DNA of 11,950 bases from an uncultured Enterobacter sp. (GTDB lineage Bacteria; Pseudomonadota; Gammaproteobacteria; Enterobacterales; Enterobacteriaceae): NCBI GenBank assembly GCA_946477805.1, contig CAMKZP010000053.1, positions 1-11,950 on the forward strand. The letters are read 5' to 3'. The notes beneath the pieces are model-generated. The model had not been told where the DNA came from. It worked only from the letters and a program-made list of their open reading frames with translations, and made no database searches. The position numbers were made by a program, and so were the translations under genes. Of this stretch, positions 1-5,049 are shown in pieces; positions within the stretch are counted from its first letter, which is position 1, and every line of letters begins with the position of its first letter.

Positions 1-49
1 CTGGTTTGGGACCAGTGGGTCGGAGGTTCGAATCCTCTCTCGCCGACCA
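1..49 (+). tRNA. proM: tRNA-Pro (anticodon TGG), 3' part only
   Basis: The window opens inside the anticodon arm. CTGG (1-4) pairs with CCAG (12-15) around the loop TTTGGGA (5-11), giving anticodon TGG at 7-9, which reads proline CCA and related codons. A normal T arm follows with GGTTCGAATCC at 24-34. The acceptor strand CGCCGA and an encoded CCA end lie at 41-49. The 5' acceptor strand and D arm are outside the window. In E. coli the matching tRNA, proM, is the last gene of the argX-hisR-leuT-proM cluster, so this is probably the last tRNA of such an operon. The terminator just behind it supports that. Confidence 0.95.
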
Positions 50-55
50 ATTTTG

Positions 56-79
56 AACCCCGCTTCGGCGGGGTTTTTT
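56..79 (+). terminator. Rho-independent terminator of the tRNA operon
   Basis: The stem AACCCCGC (56-63) and GCGGGGTT (68-75) closes on a TTCG tetraloop and runs into six Ts (74-79). It starts 7 bases after the CCA end of the tRNA. Confidence 0.93.
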
Positions 80-100
80 GTTTTCTGCGCTTTTCTTCGC

Positions 101-118
101 TGTTGCCGTTCCCCGACG
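101..118 (+). promoter_or_regulatory. Degenerate GlrR-type activator site (candidate)
   Basis: TGTT-N10-GACG matches the GlrR (YfhA) consensus TGTC-N10-GACA at 6 of 8 positions. Its left edge is 32 bases before the perfect site at 133, close to three helical turns. Taken alone it would be a chance match. The spacing is the reason to list it. Confidence 0.4.
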
Positions 119-132
119 TTCTCTCTTCCCGC

Positions 133-150
133 TGTCGCAGTTTAGCGACA
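133..150 (+). promoter_or_regulatory. GlrR activator site 1 (TGTC-N10-GACA)
   Basis: TGTC at 133-136 and GACA at 147-150 are an exact match to the TGTC-N10-GACA element. The response regulator GlrR of the GlrK/GlrR system binds this element upstream of the sigma-54 promoters of glmY and glmZ in enterobacteria. It lies about 200 bases before the GlmZ start, a normal distance for a sigma-54 enhancer. Confidence 0.8.
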
Positions 151-195
151 CCTAATTCATTGAAAAATATCTGTTTATTAAATTTGCGATATTGT

Positions 196-213
196 TGTCT
201 CTTCCAGGCGACA
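196..213 (+). promoter_or_regulatory. GlrR activator site 2 (TGTC-N10-GACA)
   Basis: TGTC at 196-199 and GACA at 210-213 make a second exact copy of the GlrR element. It begins 63 bases after site 1, about six helical turns, so both sites should face the same side of the DNA. The AT-rich stretch 262-290 between this site and the promoter could bend, perhaps with IHF. I found only a partial IHF match there (TAA-N4-TTG, 282-291) and do not call a site. Confidence 0.8.
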
Positions 214-319
214 CATAAGCACAGCGAACAGGCTATTTCGTGTGGATGGACTCGCCCTGCGAATAAAATTTCCTTTTATCTTAAAATGTTGCGCGATGTA
301 AAGGTTCTGGGTGCAAACC

Positions 320-335
320 TGGCACGTTACGTGCA
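320..335 (+). promoter_or_regulatory. Sigma-54 promoter of glmZ
   Basis: TGGCACG (320-326) and GTGCA (331-335) place the invariant GG at 321-322 and GC at 333-334 with exactly 10 bases between them, the sigma-54 -24/-12 geometry. The GC lies 13 bases before the expected GlmZ 5' end at 347. An AT-rich TAATAT (337-342) could be an overlapping sigma-70 -10. I see no acceptable -35 at 17-18 bases (CAAACC/GCAAAC), so sigma-70 activity looks weaker than reported for E. coli. Confidence 0.85.
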
Positions 336-346
336 ATAATATACCT

Positions 347-549
347 GTAGATGCTCATTCCATCTCTTATGTTCGCCTTAGTGCCTCATAAACTCAGGAA
401 TGACGCAGAGCCTTTTACGGTGCTTATCGTCCACTGACAGATGTCGTTTCGGCCTCATCAAACACCATGGACACAACGTTGAGTGAAGCACCAAATAAGT
501 TGTCTTACAGACCTGTTTCAACGCCTGCTTTCATAGCAGGCGTTTTTTT
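347..549 (+). ncRNA. glmZ: Small regulatory RNA GlmZ
   Basis: The RNA starts at GTAGATGCTC and has the landmarks I know from E. coli GlmZ: CATCTCTTATGTTCGCC near the start, the block ACCATGGACACAACGTTGAG (464-483), and an intrinsic terminator at the end. The length of about 203 nt fits the roughly 207-nt E. coli form. In E. coli, full-length GlmZ pairs with the glmS leader, helped by Hfq, and raises synthesis of glucosamine-6-phosphate synthase. The adapter RapZ presents GlmZ to RNase E, which cuts off the pairing region, while the decoy GlmY titrates RapZ. The expected pairing segment is GTTGTCTTACAGACCTG at 499-515. Its place just before the hem operon terminator, on the opposite strand to hemY, matches E. 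coli synteny. The 5' end is inferred by homology and not mapped. Confidence 0.93.
520..549 (+). terminator. Intrinsic terminator of glmZ
   Basis: The 9-bp stem AACGCCTGC (520-528) and GCAGGCGTT (536-544) has a 7-base loop and runs into seven Ts (543-549). It forms the 3' end of GlmZ and probably the Hfq-binding tail. Confidence 0.93.
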
Positions 550-554
550 ATGCC

Positions 555-582
555 CAAAAAAAGGAGGCCATCAGGCCTCCTT
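555..582 (-). terminator. Terminator of the hemCDXY operon
   Basis: On the - strand AAGGAGGCC (582-574), loop TGAT, GGCCTCCTT (569-561) is followed by Ts opposite the A run 554-560. It begins 5 bases after the hemY stop codon. It sits back to back with the glmZ terminator, so the two convergent transcripts are separated by two hairpins within about 65 bases. Confidence 0.92.
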
Positions 583-587
583 CGTCT

Positions 588-1787
588 TTACGGCTGATTG
601 CCGTTACTCTGTAGCGTCAGCAGCAGCCCGTCGCGCCGCATGGCGGCAGCCTCTTCCGGCTTATGCTGCTTATCCAGTGAATCCGCAAGCCAGGCGTAGT
701 CAAACGCGTCCGGGCGCTGTTTCAGCGCCGCGCGGAAGGCAAGGCTCGCCTCCTGCCACTCGCCGTGCTTCATCAGCGACTGGCCCAGCGTGCTCCACAG
801 CAGCGGGCGGTCGCCTACGGTTTTGATCTGCTGGCGCAGGACTTTTTCCAGCTGCTCAGGATTGTTGGTTTTCAGGCGTGGGATCACCATGACCAGGCGA
901 TCGTCGTACTGCCGCTTCAGGCCATCGAGGAGGATCTCCTGAGCGGTGTCATGATCGTCACATTCAATCAAATGTTCCGCCATTGCCACCTGCAGAGGAA
1001 CCTGCTGACGCGTTTTACGGCTCTGGTTTTTCCACCAGGTTTTCAGGCCGTCGCTGCCGAGATCGGCCCGCGCCTGGTCCATCAGCCCAATCCACGCCAT
1101 GCGCTGCAGTTCGTCCCGATGTTCATCATCTCCGACGTCCGCTTTCGCCATAGAAGGAATAATGTCCAGAAGCGAGCCCCAGGCGCCGGTGCGGATGTAG
1201 GCCTGCTCGGCAAGGCGCAGCACTTCCGGATGACGTGGGGTGATTTCCAGCAGGCGGTCGATGCCGTGGCGCGCCGCGTGGTTTTCGTTACGCGCCAGCT
1301 GCAGGCGAACGCGGGTGATCTCAACCGGAATCGGATCTTTAGCGGAGAGTTCTGACGCGCGCTCCAGGTGCTGATTGGCGCGGGCTTCATCACCGCGCTG
1401 CTGCGCGGCCTCAGCGGCCAGCAGGTAGTTCACCACCGGCTGTTCAGCGTGGTCGGCATTTTTCGACATCAGCTTTTCAACCTGCTGGTAATCGCCTTCG
1501 GCCAGCTTCAGCAGCGCCTGCTCCGTTTGTTTACGGGCGCGACGACGTTTACGGCCCACGAACCAGCCGCGCGTGTGCGCCCCGGTGCGGAAGATGCGGC
1601 GCAGGATCCACTCCACGGCAAGCAGCACCACCACGCCAAGGATCAGCACGATCGCGAGTCCCGTCACGCTGGTTTCAATGTTGTAGTTGTCGGTCTGGAT
1701 CAGCACATAGCCCTGGTGGCCTGCAAGCATAGGTCCCAGCACGATCCCGGCGATCAGCAATAAGAAGAGGAAGAGAACTTTAAGCAT
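588..1787 (-). CDS. hemY: HemY, inner-membrane TPR protein of the haem operon
   Basis: The 399-residue protein has two hydrophobic segments, about residues 3-22 and 42-61. A very basic stretch (about 63-86, with RRRARK) follows and predicts that the long C-terminal part faces the cytoplasm. The rest is alpha-helical and TPR-like (for example NYLLAAEAAQQRGDEARANQ near 120-139 and a repeat near 340-380). This matches the E. coli HemY family (HemY_N), which is about 398 residues. Despite its name it is unrelated to Bacillus HemY oxidase, and its biochemical job is not established. A role in the late steps of haem or porphyrin metabolism is inferred from the operon. The ATG is preceded by AAGGAG with 7 bases of spacing. 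That ribosome site lies in the end of hemX, whose stop is 2 bases upstream, so the two genes are likely coupled. Confidence 0.93.
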   Translation of the reverse strand: MLKVLFLFLLLIAGIVLGPMLAGHQGYVLIQTDNYNIETSVTGLAIVLILGVVVLLAVEWILRRIFRTGAHTRGWFVGRKRRRARKQTEQALLKLAEGDYQQVEKLMSKNADHAEQPVVNYLLAAEAAQQRGDEARANQHLERASELSAKDPIPVEITRVRLQLARNENHAARHGIDRLLEITPRHPEVLRLAEQAYIRTGAWGSLLDIIPSMAKADVGDDEHRDELQRMAWIGLMDQARADLGSDGLKTWWKNQSRKTRQQVPLQVAMAEHLIECDDHDTAQEILLDGLKRQYDDRLVMVIPRLKTNNPEQLEKVLRQQIKTVGDRPLLWSTLGQSLMKHGEWQEASLAFRAALKQRPDAFDYAWLADSLDKQHKPEEAAAMRRDGLLLTLQSNGNQP

Positions 1788-1789
1788 CG

Positions 1790-2977
1790 TTACTCTCCTT
1801 GCGGGGCGCTTTCAGCGGCAGCGGCGGGCGCTTCGGCTGCAGGTTCTGCCGCAACGCCCGGCTGGGCCAGCAGGTTGCGCACGCGCGTCTGCATCAGCTT
1901 CTCCAGAATCGGCTGGCTTTCCAGCTTATCCGGCACGCTCATGGTGATATTTTGTTGGCTCAGCTTATCGATATCGTCGAGGAACGCGGTGGTCGTCGCA
2001 TCGTCGGTATTGTAGTAAGCACGTACCCACGTGGAGACGTTGTCCAGCGCCTGCTTGTAGGTCTCTTCCTGATGACGCGGTACGGCCTGCGCCGCCACCA
2101 GCAGGCGAGAGCGAATGTTTTCGCGCAGGTAGACGTCCTGATTTGGCGCCAGCAGCGGTACGGCGGTCTCATCGCGGCGGCGGATGGTAATGAAGCTGTC
2201 CATAAAGTTCTGCCAGCTTTTTTGCAGGTTAATGCGCCATTCGCTGAGAGAGCTGGAAAGCTCCGTCCCGTCGGAATCCATCGGGGAGTCGTCGTCGTTG
2301 TTATCCGCCAGCTGCAGGTTATCGATCTGGTTCGAGAGCTGGTTCACCTTGAGGATGATACCGTCGTAATCCACCTGCGATACCGCAGACAGGCTGGCGA
2401 TATCTTCGGTGATGGCGCGGCGTGCGGTAATCAGGCTGGGGTCATTCATGTCCGCCAGGCTCGCGTCGGCGCTTTTCAGCAGCGCGGCGGCGGTGGTGAC
2501 ATCCTGATCGCTCCAGAGCTTACGTCCGGCCAGCTTCACCAGGAAATCGGCCTGTGAGAGCAGCCAGGTTTTGGCGTCGGTGCCGGAAATGGTGGCCACT
2601 TTTTCCTGGACTTCGGCCAGCTGTTTGGTCAGCTCTTCCTGCCTGCTGTTGGCGGCAGCAAGCGCGGCGGCCTGCTGTTTGATCACGCCTTCCAGCTCGG
2701 TCTTCTGCGTCTCCTGCGCTTTTTGCAGGGCGGTGATTTGGTTCACCAGCGCGTCGCTGGTCGCCGTCTGGTTGGTGCCTTGTTTCTTCACCAGGCCGTA
2801 AAGGCCCACGCCTGCGGCCAGCGCAATCGCGATGGCAATGACGCTCAGCGTGAGGCCGGTTTTGTTGCTGCCGTTTTTCTTCTCCGCGACCTTTTCAGTC
2901 GTCTCTGGCTGTGGCGTAAGATCCACAGTCTCCCTGGTCTCTTCAACCACGGCGGAGGATTTTTCGTGTTCCGTCAT
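1790..2977 (-). CDS. hemX: HemX, membrane-anchored coiled-coil protein
   Basis: The 395-residue protein compares with about 393 for the E. coli one. Order of parts: a charged N-terminal tail (1-40), one membrane helix (about 41-63), a glutamine/alanine-rich coiled coil (about 75-130), a helical domain (135-370), and an Ala/Pro/Glu-rich tail. An acidic patch lies near 224-239 ([15 protein letters not shown]). Databases often label HemX uroporphyrinogen-III C-methyltransferase. I see no SAM-binding glycine loop or precorrin methylase motif, so that name looks wrong for this protein. By charge the C-terminal domain should be periplasmic, since the tail before the helix has several lysines (30-39), but this is not certain. 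It follows hemD by 20 bases, with GGGAAG 6-7 bases before the ATG. Its function is unknown; a scaffold or helper for HemC/HemD is a guess from position. Confidence 0.92.
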   Translation of the reverse strand: MTEHEKSSAVVEETRETVDLTPQPETTEKVAEKKNGSNKTGLTLSVIAIAIALAAGVGLYGLVKKQGTNQTATSDALVNQITALQKAQETQKTELEGVIKQQAAALAAANSRQEELTKQLAEVQEKVATISGTDAKTWLLSQADFLVKLAGRKLWSDQDVTTAAALLKSADASLADMNDPSLITARRAITEDIASLSAVSQVDYDGIILKVNQLSNQIDNLQLADNNDDDSPMDSDGTELSSSLSEWRINLQKSWQNFMDSFITIRRRDETAVPLLAPNQDVYLRENIRSRLLVAAQAVPRHQEETYKQALDNVSTWVRAYYNTDDATTTAFLDDIDKLSQQNITMSVPDKLESQPILEKLMQTRVRNLLAQPGVAAEPAAEAPAAAAESAPQGE

Positions 2978-2997
2978 TATGGCTTCCCATTTGAGAG

Positions 2998-3738
2998 TTA
3001 TTGTAATGCGCGCAGCAGCGCATCGTTGTCGGCGTTATCAGCGATCCGAATTTCCTGCCAGCCCAGTTCCCGGGCGTGGTTCGCCAGACGCTCGCTGACG
3101 ACCAGAAGCCGACAGCGGAGTAACCAGTTTTCACGATACCATTGCGGGACAAGCGACCAAAGCTGCTGCAGCATCTCGCCGCTGGTCACCACCAGGGTGT
3201 TGATGCCACGCATATGCCAGCGCATCGCTTCTTGCGCACCGTCATAATGTTTTGCGCAGCGCTGGTAGCATTCGCAGAACGTGACGTCAGCGCCGCGCTC
3301 GCGCAGCGTTTCGCCCAACAGCTCGCGCCCGCCGTTTCCGCGCAAAATCAGCGCACGCTTTCCGGCAACAGTTTGTAATTCAGGTAATTGTAGCAAGACT
3401 TCGCTGATTTCCCGATCTAACGGGTAGCGAACGTCAATGCCGCTAACGGTATGTAAGGCCAGCGCCGTCGTTCGCCCGATAGCGAAGTAGTGAGGCGCGG
3501 TCGGCCAGTGCAGCCCCTGTTGCTGCAGCTGCGCATGGGCAAACTCCACGGCGTGCTGCGACAGGGCGAAGACCAGATCGCCCTCCTGCAGGGTATTCAT
3601 CTGGTCGGCGAGCAAAGGCAGCTCCCGACCGGGGGAGAATTCGATCAGCGGAAAACTCCAGGCCACCTGCCCCAGTGCGCGCAGACGGCTCACTAATTGC
3701 TCTCCTGCGGGAGAAGGGCGGGTGACAAGAATACTCAT
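2998..3738 (-). CDS. hemD: Uroporphyrinogen-III synthase
   Basis: The 246-residue protein equals the E. coli length. HemD closes linear hydroxymethylbilane to uroporphyrinogen III while inverting ring D. This is the branch point to haem, sirohaem and cobalamin in the cytosol. The N-terminal [13 protein letters not shown], the central [11 protein letters not shown] and ECYQRC stretch, and [13 protein letters not shown] near 170 follow the family pattern of two alpha/beta lobes joined by a linker. Sequence conservation in this family is low, so the identification leans also on its place directly after hemC. The ATG overlaps the hemC TGA as ATGA (3738-3735). GGAG lies 10 bases before the ATG, rather far, so translational coupling to hemC is likely. 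Confidence 0.95.
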   Translation of the reverse strand: MSILVTRPSPAGEQLVSRLRALGQVAWSFPLIEFSPGRELPLLADQMNTLQEGDLVFALSQHAVEFAHAQLQQQGLHWPTAPHYFAIGRTTALALHTVSGIDVRYPLDREISEVLLQLPELQTVAGKRALILRGNGGRELLGETLRERGADVTFCECYQRCAKHYDGAQEAMRWHMRGINTLVVTSGEMLQQLWSLVPQWYRENWLLRCRLLVVSERLANHARELGWQEIRIADNADNDALLRALQ

Positions 3739-4676
3739 GCAGGGGGTTCTCCATTATAAACCTCAGCCAGAATCTCGCGGGCGCCGTTATTCAACAGTTC
3801 TTCCGCCAGCGATACGCCAAGGGCTTCAGCGTCTTGCGGCTGGCCGCGGCGCTCGCCGCGAACCATCTGAGAACCGTCCGGCGCGCCAACCAGCGCGCGC
3901 AGCCACAGTTCACCGTCTGTTAATTCAGCATAGCTGCCAATCGGCACCTGACATCCTCCTTCGAGGCGGGTATTCATGGCGCGCTCCGCTTTCACGCGGA
4001 TAGACGTTTCGTTGTGATTGAGCGGGGAAAGCAGCGCGCGGGTCCGCTCATCGTCCAGACGACACTCAATGCCAACGGCACCCTGGCCGACGGCCGGGAG
4101 CGACAGCTCTGGCGGCAGCGCGACGCGAATGCGTGATTCCAGCCCCAGGCGCTTCAGCCCTGCAACGGCAAGAATAATGGCGTCGTAATCACCGTTATCC
4201 AGCTTGCTCAGACGCGTACCCACGTTTCCGCGCAGCGGCCGGATCACCAGATCCGGACGGCGTTCAGCCAGCTGGCACTGGCGGCGTAAACTTGACGTGC
4301 CAACCACGCTGCCCTGCGGCAGCGCATCCAGCGAATCATAGCGGTTGGAGACAAACGCATCGCGCGGGTCTTCGCGCTCGCAGATGGTCACCAGGCCCAG
4401 CCCTTCCGGGAACTCAACGGGCACATCTTTCATCGAGTGCACGGCAATATCGGCGCGATCCTCAAGAAGGGCCATTTCCAGCTCTTTGACGAACAAGCCC
4501 TTTCCGCCGACTTTCGCCAGTGGCGTATCAAGAATCACATCGCCACGCGTGACCATGGGCACCAGTTCGACACGCAGTCCGGAATGGCAGGCCTCAAGGC
4601 GCTGCTTAACATAATGTGCCTGCCAGAGCGCAAGGGGGCTTTGGCGTGTGGCAATTCTCAAAACATTGTCTAACAT
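3735..4676 (-). CDS. hemC: Porphobilinogen deaminase (hydroxymethylbilane synthase)
   Basis: HemC joins four porphobilinogen molecules into hydroxymethylbilane in the cytosol, on a dipyrromethane cofactor that it makes itself. With the start at 4676 the protein is 313 residues, the E. coli length. Its N-terminus, [20 protein letters not shown], is typical. Asp84, the catalytic acid, sits in HSMKDVP. The cofactor-binding cysteine is Cys242 in [12 protein letters not shown]. Arginines of the substrate cleft are in [10 protein letters not shown] (127-136) and [10 protein letters not shown] (149-158). The frame stays open upstream to an ATG at 4691 and a TTG at 4697. I prefer 4676 from homology, although none of the three has a strong ribosome site (GACGGTAAC lies before 4676). 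It is the first gene of the hem operon and is divergent from cyaA. Confidence 0.95.
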   Translation of the reverse strand: MLDNVLRIATRQSPLALWQAHYVKQRLEACHSGLRVELVPMVTRGDVILDTPLAKVGGKGLFVKELEMALLEDRADIAVHSMKDVPVEFPEGLGLVTICEREDPRDAFVSNRYDSLDALPQGSVVGTSSLRRQCQLAERRPDLVIRPLRGNVGTRLSKLDNGDYDAIILAVAGLKRLGLESRIRVALPPELSLPAVGQGAVGIECRLDDERTRALLSPLNHNETSIRVKAERAMNTRLEGGCQVPIGSYAELTDGELWLRALVGAPDGSQMVRGERRGQPQDAEALGVSLAEELLNNGAREILAEVYNGEPPA

Positions 4677-4824
4677 GCTTGTTACCGTCATTATCAATCA
4701 CTAACCATCCTAACATTGTTGACACCCGGATGGCAGTTTTCCGGTTAATGAAGCGGGAGAGGGACAAGGCGGCGTATTCGTCAGCCACAGCCGTATTCAG
4801 GAATTTACATGTACAGAACGGTGC

Positions 4825-4830
4825 TACACT
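4825..4830 (+). promoter_or_regulatory. Candidate upstream cyaA promoter (P1-like, extended -10)
   Basis: TGC-TACACT (4822-4830) is an extended -10 element with a 5 of 6 hexamer. TTTACA (4804-4809) upstream could act as -35, but the 15-base spacer is short. E. coli cyaA also has a promoter upstream of its main one. The element overlaps the inverted repeat GCTACA-N6-TGTAGC (4823-4840). Confidence 0.35.
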
Positions 4831-4832
4831 TG

Positions 4833-4860
4833 TATGTAGCGCATCTTTCTTTACGGTCAA
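4833..4860 (-). promoter_or_regulatory. Candidate hemC operon promoter
   Basis: On the - strand TTGACC (4860-4855, 5 of 6 to the -35 consensus), a 16-base spacer and TACATA (4838-4833, 3 of 6) give a possible sigma-70 promoter about 150 bases before hemC. The weak -10 makes this tentative. Its -35 box lies opposite the -35 of the cyaA promoter P2. I found no better pair closer to hemC, and GATAAT (4695-4690) has no -35 at the right distance. Confidence 0.3.
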
Positions 4861-4878
4861 TCGGCAAGGTGTTAAATT
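4850..4878 (+). promoter_or_regulatory. Main cyaA promoter (P2-like)
   Basis: TTTACG (4850-4855), a 17-base spacer and TAAATT (4873-4878) give a -35/-10 pair, each 4 of 6 to consensus. The predicted start near 4885 leaves a leader of about 140 bases before the cyaA TTG codon. The arrangement is the one described for E. coli cyaA, where the main promoter is covered by the CRP site. Confidence 0.6.
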
Positions 4879-4888
4879 GATCACGTTT
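4867..4888 (+). promoter_or_regulatory. CRP (cAMP receptor protein) site over the cyaA -10
   Basis: TGTTA-AATTGA-TCACG (4870-4885) matches TGTGA-N6-TCACA in 8 of 10 core positions. It covers the P2 -10 box, so bound cAMP-CRP should block RNA polymerase and lower cyaA transcription. This is the negative feedback known for E. coli cyaA. Confidence 0.8.
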
Positions 4889-4960
4889 TAGACCATTTTT
4901 TCGTCGCTACCACCGTAAAGACAGGGCGAATAAAGGTAACGGTTCTCTTTTTGAAATACT

Positions 4961-5024
4961 GCGGGCCCGCTGTTATTCGATTCTGGAATAACATGTTACG
5001 CCCGGAAACATCAGGCGATACGTC
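4961..5024 (+). promoter_or_regulatory. Structured cyaA mRNA leader
   Basis: The leader holds a 10-base palindrome GCGGGCCCGC (4961-4970). A perfect 8-bp hairpin follows, TGTTATTC (4971-4978) with GAATAACA (4986-4993). A 5-bp ATGTT (4993-4997)/AACAT (5007-5011) hairpin competes with it. The cyaA ribosome site AGGCGA (5013-5018) lies just after these structures. A regulatory effect is inferred, not shown. Confidence 0.35.
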
Positions 5025-5049
5025 TTGTACCTCTATATTGAGACTCTGA
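4993..5049 (+). CDS. Candidate 18-codon leader ORF overlapping the cyaA start
   Basis: An ATG at 4993 opens an 18-codon frame ending in TGA at 5047-5049. It crosses the cyaA TTG (5025) in a different frame. A weak ribosome-site match, TGGAA, lies at 4984-4988 inside the 3' arm of a hairpin. If translated, it would send ribosomes across the cyaA start and could reduce or couple cyaA translation. The peptide has no recognisable motif. This may be a chance ORF; the case for it is only position and the ATG competing with a weak TTG start. Confidence 0.2.
   Translation: MLRPETSGDTSCTSILRL

Noticed and set aside
262..292. IHF site between the GlrR sites and the glmZ promoter
   Set aside because: The best match (TAA-N4-TTG at 282-291) lacks the ATW part of the consensus, so I only note the region as AT-rich.
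103..339. 78-codon open frame upstream of glmZ
   Set aside because: It covers the GlrR sites and the sigma-54 promoter, has no ribosome site and its protein has no family features.
467..826. 119-codon open frame from inside glmZ into the end of hemY
   Set aside because: It crosses the glmZ RNA, both terminators and the antisense of hemY; it reflects GC-rich antisense sequence.
588..1787. HemY as protoporphyrinogen oxidase
   Set aside because: There is no FAD-binding GxGxxG motif; the protein has two membrane helices and TPR-like repeats, the E. coli HemY type.
1799..2557. 252-codon open frame antisense to hemX
   Set aside because: It is a shadow of hemX on the other strand, with no ribosome site and arginine/histidine-rich nonsense composition.
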